Below, one piece after another: positions 27,110 to 37,488 of a DNA stretch of 62,973 nucleotides. The DNA is taken from the NCBI GenBank assembly GCA_019217005.1, contig JAHBNG010000086.1, positions 1-62,973 of the forward strand. The letters run 5' to 3'. Origin of the DNA: Chloroflexi bacterium TSY (GTDB lineage Bacteria; Chloroflexota; Anaerolineae; Caldilineales; Caldilineaceae). The notes under the pieces are model-generated. The model was not told where the DNA came from, searched no databases, and saw only the letters and a list, made by a program, of their open reading frames with translations. Numbering within the stretch: position 1 is the stretch's first letter; each line of letters starts with the position of its first letter. The translations under genes were made by a program, and so were the position numbers.

Positions 27110-28615
27110 CTTTACTTTCTGGTAAAAGAAAAGAGATGAGGTGAGAAATGTGACAAAAAGCGGTTAGCAGTTCATCCTAAAGGTAGAGAACCCAAAAAGG
27201 AGGAAGGAATGCTAACCGCGCCAGAAATAACTATAGCAGTACTGATGAATGTATTGCAAGTAACGCCGATGGGAACAAACGTAAATGTAATGCGTCTGAT
27301 GTGGGCAATGCTGAATGGGTCGTTTCTGAAAAGTCGAGGAGCAATCCATAGCGCATTGAAAGAAAGCGGGTTTGAAGATGAGGAGCTCCGGCGAAGCTGG
27401 TGGAGCTTTCGATATGGATCATGGGATATCACAAGTCTGCTGGGGTCGTGGCAAGAAGAAGTGGAGTGGAAAGGGGAATGGGAGGCAAAAAAGTTAGAAG
27501 GGTACCGAGTGAAAAGCATAGATATCACAGGGTTCTGGCGACCGAAGCTGCAAGGGAAAGTGAACCGACTCTATAACTCAACGGCTCGTCGGGCATTGCC
27601 CGCGCTCATCTTTGGAGTGATGATAAGCTCGGGGGGAGATAGGCGGGAAGCGAGTGCCACTGCTCAAGGCAATCATGAGATGCACGGTTGGAACAAAGGA
27701 AAGTGAGTTTCGGAAAAAGCTGCTGACAGAGACGAAGAAATCACTGGAGTCAGACGAAGTGGCGGTGGTCGATGCCGGGTTTACAATCAGAGAAATGCTA
27801 GAAAGCGGCATCGACCGATTTGTCCTGCGGGAAGCGATTAACTGCACAGCGCGCCGCAATGAGTTCCCCAAACGCAAAGAAAAAAGGCAGACCACCTGAA
27901 TATGGTGATATTGTGCGTCCGCTCTCTCGCAGCTATAAGGGAAAGCGACTCGAGGCTACAACTCCGGACTCGTCTGGTCGCTTTCTCTATAGTGGTCGCC
28001 TGATTTGCTATCAAGCATGGCACAATCTCGTCCCCAGAACAACCAAGGTGGATACAGCCAACCGTACCTACTCGATTTACGTCATTCAGGATCCGGCCTA
28101 CAACACACCTTTGGTTTTGGCGACCGTTATGACTTTGCAGCCTGAAACCATTTATCTTGTCTACCTGGAACGCTGGCCTGTTGAACCTCCCCCCTTGGCT
28201 TCCAAGCAGATGATTGGCTTACATCGTCAATTTGTTCATGCCGATGAGGCTTGTTTCCGCTTACCTGAACTGGGGCTGCTTGCTGGCAATCTTCTTTCCC
28301 ATTTAGCCGCTTCTCTTCCTCCCATACCGACTGGCTACTGGGATCGAGAGCCTCAATCCACTCCCGGCAGGCTGCGCCGTGTTCTCTCGAGTGCTCTTTT
28401 TCCAACTCCTGACCAACTCGACCCTGACTTTCGGAAAAAGGCCTCGGTTTCACACCATTTCCCTAAAGGCGTTCTCGCTCATCGCCGCCTCAATGCCGCT
28501 GCTTAAACTAGCCGAGCACTATTTTTACATTTTATCCCGTTTTTTCAGGGTGGATTCTTTTTTCCGCCCCTTTCGGTTTGCCCTTTGTCACTCAAGCCTT
28601 TACCAGAAAGTAAAG
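27110..28615 (+). mobile_element. IS4-superfamily insertion sequence, copy 2 (1506 bp)
   Basis: Same 17-base ends as copy 1, with near-identical sequence. The flanks GACAA and AACAA differ by one base, a decayed 5-bp duplication. It sits in the DUF2089 gene on the opposite strand. Confidence 0.93.
27209..28506 (+). pseudogene. IS4-like transposase, two homopolymer frameshifts
   Basis: It matches the intact transposase at 2236-3531 but has six G where that has five (near 27632) and six A where that has five (near 27883). Each shifts the frame by one base, giving three overlapping fragments. The D, D, E and YREK residues are still encoded, but not in one frame. Confidence 0.9.
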
Positions 28616-28774
28616 AACAAACGATTCAAGAAATTTCAGACTCTCGGGTGACAATTTACAGAAACGACAGGGTTCGTAGCGACTGAGGACAACAGTTTCA
28701 CACACTGTACAGTTTAACCGAGTGATCTCGAAGTCTCCGCCACAATTCGGACAATGTTCAAGCACTTTTCTCAT

Positions 28775-29225
28775 AATTGAACTCCATATTTGCTGATTGT
28801 ATCAAACAAACACATGTGTGTCAAGCATATAAATCAAATATTTTGACTTTATACCAAAAATATTGCCCCAGGGTATTCAATGCTACGATGAAGCCTCTAG
28901 ATAAGCGAACCCTATTTTCATTATTCGCTCATCAGTCGAAAGTGTGCAACCTCCTGAGATTTCGACAGTTCAATCGCTTATTCGCATACTTTCTAGAAGA
29001 AAGGCCTTTTCCATAGATGGGCCTCATTATTTTATTGCGTGTGTTTGTATGGATTTTATCGATTAATCGTCAATATAACATAAAATATAACATTGTATAC
29101 TGAACAAAACGATCGTATGGTGTATAGTTATCCTCAAGATTCCAAATCTCTCGCCCCCGAACCTCTGGACTTGTGTTGAACAACGCATAAAAATTGAATC
29201 TACTCCTTGCTCGGAAAGATAACGC
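28775..29225. other. Intergenic region, no feature seen
   Basis: About 450 AT-rich bases between divergent genes. No convincing gene, repeat or strong promoter was recognised. Confidence 0.5.
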
Positions 29226-30251
29226 ATGAACCAAGCTACAATTGATATCCTAATTGTTGGTGCAGGACTAAGTGGTCTAATCATTGCCTCGACATTGGCG
29301 CAGACCAATCTCCAGATTGCTATTCTGGAGAAAAATTCAACCGTGGGCGGCCGACTCGCAACAGAGTCGATCGGTCCAGGTCAGGCAGACACAGGTGCTC
29401 AGTTTTTTACTGTGCGTGATCCAAAATTTCAAAAATTGGTGGATCAGTGGCTTATTGACGATATCGTCTTCAAGTGGTCAGACGGCTGGTCCCGTGGCAA
29501 TACCCCTGATGGTCAAAGAATTATCGAGCCTGACGGATATCCTCGCTTTGCCGTACGACATGGGTTCAATGCACTACCGCGTTATCTGGCGACATCCTTA
29601 GCTCGTGAAAATATCTCGCTTCAAACAGGGGGATTTCTACACTCGCTCCGAACAATTGATGATGGATGGCAAGCTATTGATCAAGTCGGCAATGTATATA
29701 CGAGTCGCATCTGTGCCGTTACACCACCCGTTCCAGAGTCTCTGAATTTGCTGAAGGCAGGAGGTACGCTTCTAAATTCAGACGACCATAACGCCCTCTC
29801 TCGAGTCACCTATGCACCTTGCCTCTGCGGTCTTTTTTGGGTGAATGGTCGAGCCAATCTGCCTGAGCCAGGTGCAATTCCACGCCCAGGTGGTATCATC
29901 GGTTGGATTTCGGATAACCAGCGAAAGGGTGTCTCTCCAGATGCGACAACAATTACTGTACATACGATTCCCGAATACAGCCGTCTGAATTATGATAAAT
30001 CAGACGAAGCTGCGCTCGCCCCGATCCAAAAAGCCATGATGGACTATCTGGAACCAGATACGATTATCCGTAGTTCGCGGTTGCTCCGTTGGCCTTTTGC
30101 TCAACCGGAAATCTTACACCCAGAACGTTATCTCAAAGCTGCCGACTTACCCCCCCTCTATTTTGGTGGAGATGCCTTTTGCCACGCAAGAATTGAGGGA
30201 GCTCTGTTGTCGGGTCTGGCAATTGGAGAAGCGATTTTGAAAGAGATATGA
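29226..30251 (+). CDS. FAD-dependent amine oxidase, renalase-like
   Basis: The 341-residue product begins with the dinucleotide-binding motif DILIVGAGLSGL and the ribose-binding Glu (AILEKN), followed by GGRLATES and TGAQFFTVRD, typical of renalase-like NAD(P)/FAD oxidoreductases. The C-terminal FAD motif is YFGGDAFCHARIEGALLSGLAIGEAI. Family members oxidise small amines or dihydropyridine isomers of NAD(P)H; the substrate here is not evident. It stands alone, with an IS starting 120 bases downstream. Confidence 0.9.
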   Translation: MNQATIDILIVGAGLSGLIIASTLAQTNLQIAILEKNSTVGGRLATESIGPGQADTGAQFFTVRDPKFQKLVDQWLIDDIVFKWSDGWSRGNTPDGQRIIEPDGYPRFAVRHGFNALPRYLATSLARENISLQTGGFLHSLRTIDDGWQAIDQVGNVYTSRICAVTPPVPESLNLLKAGGTLLNSDDHNALSRVTYAPCLCGLFWVNGRANLPEPGAIPRPGGIIGWISDNQRKGVSPDATTITVHTIPEYSRLNYDKSDEAALAPIQKAMMDYLEPDTIIRSSRLLRWPFAQPEILHPERYLKAADLPPLYFGGDAFCHARIEGALLSGLAIGEAILKEI

Positions 30252-30313
30252 ATCACCATTCATAATCTAGCATCACTACACGCGGAATTGGTGTATCCTG
30301 AGTACTGCCTAGA

Positions 30314-30368
30314 CTTAAAATAAATTTGACCGTTTTCAGTCGGGTAGACTAGGCGAATTTATTTTAAG
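30314..30368. repeat. 13-bp inverted repeat at the left edge of an IS
   Basis: CTTAAAATAAATT (30314-30326) and AATTTATTTTAAG (30356-30368) are perfect complements around a 29-base loop. The right arm overlaps the target duplication of the adjoining IS, so that IS landed in a hairpin or the end of an older MITE. Confidence 0.85.
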
Positions 30369-31309
30369 TTCTCGATAGTTGTGAAATGAAGGTTTTCCAA
30401 TTTTGACAAAAGAGACAAAAGTCATCTCAATAGATTGCATCAAGAAAAAAGTGCAGAAAAGGAGCCATCAAGATGCAATTGCCGATAGTAAATGTAGCGC
30501 CACTGGTCAAGGAGCATAGCGAAACCTTTCGTTCAGTATTTGCCAATCGTAAACAGTTTCGCCACTTTGAAAACTATCTGACGGGTCTGATGGTCTTGGA
30601 CAACAAAAGCATGGCAAATATTGCCCGTTGCATTCTAGATAGTGCAGATAAGACGAATGTATCACGGTATCTGAGTGAAGCTCCTTGGCGAGCCGAAAAA
30701 CTCAATGATGAGCGTATAGTCAGAGACAGCACAATACCAACGTTCAGAGTCAGAATCGGTATTAGCGATTGACGATACACTATGTGAACATGTGGGAAGT
30801 CTGTTCGAGTATATCGACACCCACTACAATCATAGCAATGGTCAGCATCCACTGGCTCATAACTTAGTCACAAGTCACTATGTCAGTGGCGCTATCCGTT
30901 TTCCGGTCGATGCAAGTATCTACCGACGGTACGAAGAGTTTACCGACTGGGAAGCATTTGTGGAAAAACATTTCCCAGTGACCGAGATTCCCAAGAAAAA
31001 GAAAGAACGAACCGCTTTTCATAAACGAGTGGATAGCCACCTATTAACTGACCCCGCCTTTCGAGAGCGAGACGAAGCGTTTAAGACCAAGATAACCATT
31101 GCCAGTGAACTGGTTGAAAAAGCTGTTGAACGAACCCTTATCTTTGGTTGGGCTCTCTTCGATGGTTGGTATCTCGCTCCAGATTTTCTAGCTGTACTCG
31201 ATCGTCTGAATAAAGATTGGATCAGCATCTTGAAGTGCAATCGCAATCTGGAGACAAATAGTTTTCGTTTGCGGGATGAAGATGGTCAGCCGATAACTTT
31301 CGAGGGGCC

Positions 31310-32966
31310 GGGCAGGTTCAAAACAAGGGATGAGTTAGGTTTACAAAATTGAAATGGGCACGTTAAAAAGAGAATAGGTTAAAGAGCCAGTTGCTGTTGA
31401 GGCTGAAGAATGGCATCAAGGGCGTCAGCCAAAGAAGGGACATAGGAATCGGTAGCCAGTTCTAAGGGTGAGTGACCGGAGCGTTTGCCACGTGAGAAGG
31501 TGCGATGATTCCAAAAGAGCTGTAAAAGAGCGGCCAACCAATCGGGCAAAGAGCGATGGATTGCAAGAAAGGGCCTGAGCCAAGCATGAAAGGATTCAGC
31601 TAGAGAAGAAGCCCGATGGAAGCGATCCAGTGCATGCCAGAAGGCAAGAGCCATAGGCTGCAATGAGGGAGGAAAAGCTGTTCAATGGGAAGTTGATGGT
31701 CATGGCGATAAGTCCAGAGGTGTGTGATGAAGGCTTCGTACTCAGGTGAGAGGTTCTGGCGGAGGGAGCCAGGGATAGTTCCAGGCGACGGAGGGAGCCA
31801 GCAATGTAGGTAGATTCTGCTGCAGTTGGGTGGCAAAGTGTGCAATTTCATCGCGGTTCATCTCCATCATAAGTTGGGTGGCAGCCAGAATGGTTTGTTG
31901 CGCGGCATCTGTGTTGACAAGCTGCCCGGTCGGTGAAATCGGCTCCAGTGCCTGACGGACCGTTCGGAGAAGCCATGTCCAGTTCTCGTGCAAGTCAACT
32001 GCTGTCAGCACCGTTTGGTCGGCAACCTCGAGAGTCACTGTGCATTTGCGTGGTCGCCCAGGGCGACGTGCAGGAGCAGTCTGCTCGTCCAACCTTGCCA
32101 AGCTACGTCACGGTCGGTCATGGCCTGGTCCATTTCTCTCTCAGACGTTGGGTGATTTTGGTGCCATTCTGCATTTGGTGAAAGAGGTCATAGGGTGTGG
32201 CGCATTCATCCCCGCTGCCTTGGCTCCTGCCTGAATGCCCAAAGCCCCATCGGTCACCAAGTCATCAAAGGTGATGCCTCGCTCGAGCAATTCGAGAAAC
32301 TTCAACCCCCATGTTGTTTCATCTCGGGCATCGGCTGCTGAGATATTCAACAGCGCAAACGATGCTCCGTCCACCACCGTCAGGCACGGTTGGTCGCCAC
32401 AGAAAATTTCATCCGCTTCCCCCAACACCGGCAGCGTCGGCACCATGCTCTCATTGTACGCCGATGCCAGTTCTCCAACTTCCGCCAGCGTCCCTTGGAT
32501 GAATCCCACCGACCGCTCCACACCTAGCAGCAACCCCAACCCCCTTTGGATATCTCGTACGCTTCCTCGCAGCATCGGCAACACCGTTATGGTTCGTCGG
32601 ATGAACGTCTCATCCACTTCGATCACATGGCTTTTCGGCTGCGGTCCTGGACTCACTGGCGACAAGATCGCTTTCAGCGCCGCTTCACCGCTCTCTCAAC
32701 TTATAGAGCCACGTTCGAGACACATTGTACGCCGTTGACAGTTCGCTCACTCTCCCCCACTCTCGATTCGGGTTGAGCATTTCCAACGCAAGATCGATTC
32801 GGGTTGACAATGATAGGGGGTCTGTTCGATACTCTGACATTTAGAGGCTCCTTTTTGGCTATTTTGGTCTGAACACCCTTATTTTGCCTGAACAGGAGCC
32901 TCTTTCTCTAACCTATTCTCTTGTTAACGTACTCTCTTCTTTGTCAACCTATTTCTGAACCAGCCC
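31310..32966 (-). mobile_element. Insertion sequence H2 (1657 bp), probable partner of MITE family C
   Basis: The ends are GGGCAGGTTCA and the complement of GGGCTGGTTCA. The 8-bp target duplication GAGGGGCC is at 31302-31309 and 32967-32974. At the left end 15 bases separate GGTTCA from TAGGTTTACA; at the right only 4 bases separate GGTTCA from TAGGTTGACA. The five C MITEs show the same 15/4 asymmetry. A second inverted block (ACGTTAA, then AAGAGAATAGGTTA) lies further in. Confidence 0.92.
31379..32840 (-). pseudogene. DDE transposase of IS H2, several frameshifts
   Basis: Reading from an ATG at 32840: a helix-turn-helix (AYNVSRTWLYKLRER), then a catalytic part with Asp residues in HVIEVDETF, CLTVVDGASF and DDLVTDGALG, then a helical middle. 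It ends with the Glu block SSLAESFHAWLRPFL and FWNHRTFSRGKRSGHSPLEL. The last blocks resemble the DUF6399-type transposases, which I cannot verify. At least three frame breaks make this copy inactive. Confidence 0.75.
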
Positions 32967-33696
32967 GAGGGGCCACATATTAAAGTCAAAGAGTTGGTCC
33001 CCTACATCCCCCAGAATGCCTACAAGCCTGTCACCATTGATGGTCGTACTTACTACACCTTTACCATGACTGTGCGTATCCCTTCTATCGGCAAGGTACG
33101 CATCGTGATTAGTTTTGATAATCCTGAATTGCAAGACAATTATGCCGTTTTAGTGACCAATCGCACCGACTGTAATGCCAAACGCATTCTCTCGATTTAC
33201 CTGCTTCGTTGGCCTATCGAGACGGTTTATCAGGATGGTAAACAACTGCTTGGTCTTGATGAATATTGCATGCGAACTGCCCACGCCTTTCAAAAACATT
33301 GGTCTCTGGTCTTCGTGGCTTATTCTCTCTTGCACCTTGATTGTTTGGGACCATCATTGGCTAAAACTCAATTCTCGCCCAGCAAATCCCTTGGTGAGGC
33401 TACCCAGCAGCAAACTCAGTCACTGATTCAAGATCTCATCTTGACGGCTCATGATGCCTTGAATGACGGACGGGAGATTGCGGAGGTCTTCGCTACCCTT
33501 TTCGCCAAACGGCAGGTCTGCTCTGCTTAATTTGACTTTGTCAAATCTGGCACCTGCTCAAAATACAACTATCGAGTTAAGTTTATGAGCTAGTGCGGTA
33601 TAAATCTCGCCGAGATCAATGCCGTAGGGGTTCAGATGAGGTGTTGGTCAGAACCAGAGCAGAAGAAAGGATGGTACCCAGAGAAGTTTAAGTCAA

Positions 33697-34851
33697 TCAC
33701 ATTGACTCCTTGACTACATCATAGGCCCAATCAAGCCAGGGAAGAAGTGCCTCAATATCCTCTGTTTCCACAGTCGCACCGCCCCAAACGCGAAGACCCG
33801 GCGGTGCATCACGGTAAGAAGCAATGTCATAAGCAACTCCTTCATCGTCAAGCAATGTGGATATTTGTTTTGCAAACGCTGCCTGTTTCTCTATGGGGAG
33901 CGCTAGATAGGTTGGATCAACGATTTTTAAGCAGATGGAGGTACAAGATCGTATTTCTGGAGCAGACGGTAAGAAATCAACCCAGGGCGTCTCGTTCACC
34001 CACTGCTCGATGACAGACAGGTTTGCCTCTGAACGACGTTGAAGTTCCCGTTGTCCACCAATGCGTTCAGCCCACATTAAACCGTCAAGCGCGTCAGCGA
34101 CACAAAGCATCGAAGGGGTATTGATGGTTGACCCTTCGAATATACCCATATTGATCCGTTCCCCCTTGGTCAATTGAAATATCTTGGGAAGAGGCCAAGG
34201 AGGCGTGTAGCTTTCCAACCGTTCGACAGCTCGTGGACTGAGGACCAACATTCCATGTGCGGCTTCGCCTCCCATAACTTTTTGCCAGGACCAAGTGACG
34301 ACATCCAATTTGTTCCAGGGTAGATCCATCGCAAAAACGGCCGATGTTGCATCACAAATCGTTAGCCCAGCTCGATCATCTGGAATCCAATCACCATTTG
34401 GTATTTTCACGCCCGATGTCGTTCCGTTCCAAGGAAACACAACATCTCGGTCACAATTTACCTGTGATAGATCTGGCAACAGGCCATAGTCAGAAATAAA
34501 TGATCGGTAGTCGGTCAACCCAAGCTGTTTCTGTGCGTCAGCGACCCAGCTCTTACCAAAGCTTTCCCAGGCCAACAGGTCGACACCACGCTCACCGAGT
34601 AGGGACCAGAGCGCCATCTCGATTGCACCTGTATCCGATGCCGGAACCACCCCGCACAAGTAGGACTCTGGAATGCCCAAAATCTGCTTGCTGCGGACAA
34701 TGACATCATTCAGGGCCTCTTTGCCTGGCTTTGAACGATGCGACCGTCCAACCAGCGCGTCTCGTAAGACATCGACAGACCACCCGGGACGTTTCGCACA
34801 AGGTCCAGATGAAAAATTGGGTGATTGAGGACGTATGGTTGGTTTTAACAT
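33697..34851 (-). CDS. serC: Phosphoserine aminotransferase
   Basis: The 384-residue class V aminotransferase carries the N-terminal [13 protein letters not shown] and SHRSKPGK motifs of the SerC branch found in alphaproteobacteria and methanogens. The PLP-binding Lys lies in [15 protein letters not shown], and the Asp/Thr of the cofactor pocket in [10 protein letters not shown]. It converts 3-phosphohydroxypyruvate and glutamate to phosphoserine in serine synthesis. The gene is complete and single. The glycyl-tRNA synthetase gene lies upstream on the same strand, linking serine/glycine metabolism and use. Confidence 0.93.
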   Translation of the reverse strand: MLKPTIRPQSPNFSSGPCAKRPGWSVDVLRDALVGRSHRSKPGKEALNDVIVRSKQILGIPESYLCGVVPASDTGAIEMALWSLLGERGVDLLAWESFGKSWVADAQKQLGLTDYRSFISDYGLLPDLSQVNCDRDVVFPWNGTTSGVKIPNGDWIPDDRAGLTICDATSAVFAMDLPWNKLDVVTWSWQKVMGGEAAHGMLVLSPRAVERLESYTPPWPLPKIFQLTKGERINMGIFEGSTINTPSMLCVADALDGLMWAERIGGQRELQRRSEANLSVIEQWVNETPWVDFLPSAPEIRSCTSICLKIVDPTYLALPIEKQAAFAKQISTLLDDEGVAYDIASYRDAPPGLRVWGGATVETEDIEALLPWLDWAYDVVKESM

Positions 34852-34860
34852 GATAGGAAT

Positions 34861-35036
34861 TGGAGATTGGGGATTGAAGATTGGGACCAGCTGATGAGAG
34901 GTTATAAGGATTAAGAATGTGGGACACGGTTAAACACAGATTTCACGGATTGATTCTGGATGATCCGTGTTTATCCGAAAAATCCGTGTCCTAATTTCAA
35001 TCCCTATAATGTCTATTGCTGATCTCCAATCCCTGT
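34861..35036. repeat. Long imperfect hairpin between glyS and serC
   Basis: The outer arms resemble GGAGATTGGGGATTGAAGATT and its complement near 35020. The inner arms GGACACGG / CCGTGTCC enclose CACGGATTGATTC and GGATGATCCGTG. Such units are common in repeat-rich genomes. It could act as a transcription attenuator between the two genes. Confidence 0.6.
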
Positions 35037-35038
35037 TT

Positions 35039-36490
35039 TTACCTCTTTAACTTATCGCGTAAATAGGGCGCTAATTGTGCGATATCGATTCGCTCTTGTG
35101 CTGCAGTGTCACGATCGCGTACGGTCACGCTCTGTGTATCCAACGTTTCGTAATCGACCGTGATGCAAAATGGGGTTCCAATCTCGTCTTGATAGAGATA
35201 GCGCTTACCAATATTGCCTCGACTGTCCCAAACGACAGGCATCTCATCCAATAGGTCATTGAAGATGGCCCGCGCTTTTTCAGTTAACTCGGGTTTGTTG
35301 CGTACGAGCGGGAAAACGGCTGCGCAATAGGGTGCCATATTGGGCTTGAGCTTCAGAACCGTGCGTTTGCGTTCTGTGTCCTCCCAATAAGCATCTATTA
35401 ACATCATGAGAAAGAGGCGGTTGATCCCAACGGCTGGTTCAATAACGTGTGGCACAATGCGTTGACCGGTCCCGGAATCCAGATATTCTAGCTTTTCGCC
35501 TGAGTGTTCGATGTGTTGGCGCAAATCATAGTTGGTACGATAGGCGATTCCCCACAGCTCCTTCCAGCCAAAGGGGAATCGATATTCCAGATCGTAGGTA
35601 TCTTGACTATAGTGGCTTCGTTCGTTGTCGTTGTGTTGACGCCAACGGAGGTTCTCTTGATGAACGCCTAGAGTATGGGTTACAAAGCGCCACATCGCAT
35701 CCTGCCACCCCTCAAAGACTTCATGCCAAGACGATTCGTTCGGGTCGAAGAAATACTCAAGCTCTGCCAATTCGAACTCTAAGGTGCGGAAAACAAATTG
35801 CCCAGTTGTAATCTCATTGCGGAAGCTTTTGCCAATTTGGCCAATCCCAAATGGCAATTTTACACGGCTAGAGTTGAGCACTTGCTTGAAATTTGTAAAA
35901 ATACCTTGTGCTGTTTCACCCCGTAAATAGACTGTGGACTTTTCACCCTCGACTGAGCCAATGCCAGTTTCGAAGAGAATATTAAACTCCTTGGGTTCCG
36001 TAATCAGGTTGCTGTCGGGACTCAGGACGTTGTGTTCACTGATAAAGCGCGCCATCTCAGCAACCGGCATGCCATCCACAACGACATCATCAAATCCACT
36101 GTTTTGTTGGGCAATCCACTGCTCGATGAGATGATCGGCGCGATAGCGCTTGTGTGTCTCTTTATCTTCGACGAGAGGATCAGTAAAGGATGCTACATGA
36201 CCAGATGCCACCCATGTCTGCGGGTGTAGCATGATGGAAGTATCGAGCCCGATCATGTCTTCGCGCTTGGTCACAAACTCGCGCCACCAGACATCACGGA
36301 TATTTTTGAGAAGCTCAGCCCCCAAGGGACCATAATCGTAAGAGTTGGCCAAACCACCGTAGATTTCGGAAGTAGGGAAAACAAATCCGCGACGTTTGGC
36401 GAGGGAAACAATTGTTTCAAGCTGCACGCCCTTGTGTGGATCGGCTGCGTCCTGCGTGGAATGCGCAGTAGTAGAGGGTTGTGTTGACAT
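35039..36490 (-). CDS. glyS: Glycyl-tRNA synthetase, dimeric class II (α2) type
   Basis: The 483-residue enzyme has class II motif 1 near GFVFPTSEIYGGLANSYDYGP, motif 2 in FRNEITTGQFVFRTLEFE and motif 3 in HVIEPAVGINRLFLM. A C-terminal anticodon-binding domain follows. It charges tRNA-Gly. I start at 36490 (MSTQPSTTAH) because AAAGGAG sits at the proper distance; the longer reading at 36532 lacks one. A possible T-box leader precedes it. Confidence 0.95.
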   Translation of the reverse strand: MSTQPSTTAHSTQDAADPHKGVQLETIVSLAKRRGFVFPTSEIYGGLANSYDYGPLGAELLKNIRDVWWREFVTKREDMIGLDTSIMLHPQTWVASGHVASFTDPLVEDKETHKRYRADHLIEQWIAQQNSGFDDVVVDGMPVAEMARFISEHNVLSPDSNLITEPKEFNILFETGIGSVEGEKSTVYLRGETAQGIFTNFKQVLNSSRVKLPFGIGQIGKSFRNEITTGQFVFRTLEFELAELEYFFDPNESSWHEVFEGWQDAMWRFVTHTLGVHQENLRWRQHNDNERSHYSQDTYDLEYRFPFGWKELWGIAYRTNYDLRQHIEHSGEKLEYLDSGTGQRIVPHVIEPAVGINRLFLMMLIDAYWEDTERKRTVLKLKPNMAPYCAAVFPLVRNKPELTEKARAIFNDLLDEMPVVWDSRGNIGKRYLYQDEIGTPFCITVDYETLDTQSVTVRDRDTAAQERIDIAQLAPYLRDKLKR

Positions 36491-36610
36491 AGTGGATTCT
36501 CCTTTCGCTCCACAACCATTGATCATCACCAAGGCTCATCCTTCAAATGAAGCAGCGTGTCCCAATCTAGGGTACGCACCTCAGATGAAAATGAACCACA
36601 ACCAATTGCT

Positions 36611-36880
36611 GTGGGGGTCCCAGAGAAACCTAGTAAATGCCAGCAGAAGTTCACATAAGGCTTTCATGCAGTTTCTCAGAGAGGATCGATGAAACAAACT
36701 GCTGTGCTATTTACGAAAAGATTTACTAGGACGGTTCCACCCCACTTGACAAGCAAGATTACAGATTGATCAAGCCTGCCCACTCATTCAATTGCTCACA
36801 ACTCCTGGTTTGCCAGACCGATCACTGCTGCAAAGCAACGTCTCTTCACAAGACCCAAATAAGTATATACAGAGTTAGAG
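36611..36880 (-). promoter_or_regulatory. Possible glycine T-box riboswitch leader
   Basis: On the minus strand, GGGGTGGAACCGTC (36743 to 36730) matches the T-box consensus at 11 of 14 positions. The bulge would read UGGA, fitting a tRNA ending UCCA, the usual tRNA-Gly end. Downstream, CCTAGTAAAT/ATTTACTAGG and GTGGGG/CCCCAC can pair, although the loop is unusually long (~90 bases). A clear specifier loop and a T-rich terminator were not identified. Confidence 0.3.
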
Positions 36881-36947
36881 TAGATCTGCAAGATTACAAA
36901 GAGAGAATAACGTATCCGGCTCATTGGGATCTTCCGTGGTAAACCCG

Positions 36948-37388
36948 CTTTGGTTTCGATACGCTTCGCTACTCAACCGGCGCTCGTCTTGATTTTGGTC
37001 ACGGACCACGGACATTCCCAAAGAGCCACATATCCTTAATCCATCTTCTGAAGAGTGTGTACCACAAAGTCTGAACATTGGCATTGGCCTCCAAAGAAAC
37101 AGGCCTGCGACGAACCCGAAGGTGACAGTCACTTTCGCACAAAGCGAGCCGTGCTTGTGACTGACCTGCCCAGTTGAACGTGAAGATTCTCTCATCGGTA
37201 TCGGGTAACGACCCGACAAAATGGGTGAGCAAACGCCGGTTGAGTCGCGAAGCGGTATCGAAACCAGCGTTTGCGGGTCGACCCATTTGGTTTCGATACG
37301 CCCTTCGGGCTACTCAACCGGCACTGATCCATTCCTTTCACGAGCTACTTGATCCGAATAGCATGATCCTAGTGACTGTCACCTACTT
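36948..37388. repeat. Cluster of inverted and direct repeats upstream of glyS
   Basis: GGTTTCGATACGC...CTACTCAACCGGC occurs at about 36950 and 37290 in direct order and inverted at 37231-37266. GGTGACAGTCACT near 37125 faces AGTGACTGTCACC near 37375. A half copy of MITE E (GAGTGTGTACCACAAAGT) is at about 37054. No gene is evident in 36880-37488. Confidence 0.7.
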
Positions 37389-37488
37389 GTTCAGACGCCT
37401 GAACTGCACTGACGCAAGACCGACTTGACCACTTTCTGACCCAGCTCGCATCGGCCTGCCGGTTTCAATCGGAATAAAAGAAAGCTGA

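Larger units (their letters stand above)
26886..28774 (-). pseudogene. DUF2089 zinc-ribbon regulator, interrupted by an IS4-like element
   Basis: The N-terminal half (from 28774) has the zinc ribbon CPNCGG...CTVCE plus CRFC. The C-terminal half resumes after the IS with VKNRGNVKEMERELGISYWT, a helix-turn-helix. Taking out the 1506-bp IS and five duplicated bases gives 126 codons in frame, the family's normal size. DUF2089 proteins are probable DNA-binding regulators. The C-terminal tail (DILEQVDQGELSAADAAELL) carries the same helical motif found on the three pentapeptide proteins that follow in the operon. The insertion probably silences the regulator and has polar effects. Confidence 0.88.
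30473..33530 (+). pseudogene. IS4-superfamily transposase split by a nested IS and a frameshift
   Basis: The rebuilt protein starts MQLPIVNVAPLV. A single-base frameshift near 30717 precedes the first catalytic block (VLAIDDTLCEH). The second Asp is likely in FGWALFDGWY. After removal of the nested IS and GAGGGGCC the frame joins at PITFEGPHIKVKEL. The C-terminal part contains the YREK signature (YLLRWPIETVYQDGK). About 464 residues would result. Confidence 0.88.
30371..33576 (+). mobile_element. IS4/IS701-like insertion sequence H, carrying a second IS
   Basis: The ends CTCGATAGTTGT are inverted. The 7-bp target duplication TTAAGTT is at 30364-30370 and 33577-33583. Without the nested element it is 1541 bp. 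The nested element at 31310-32966 splits its transposase. Confidence 0.9.

Noticed and set aside
30371..33576. A single composite transposon with passenger genes
   Set aside because: The inner unit has its own ends and 8-bp duplication and only a transposase; it is one IS inside another.
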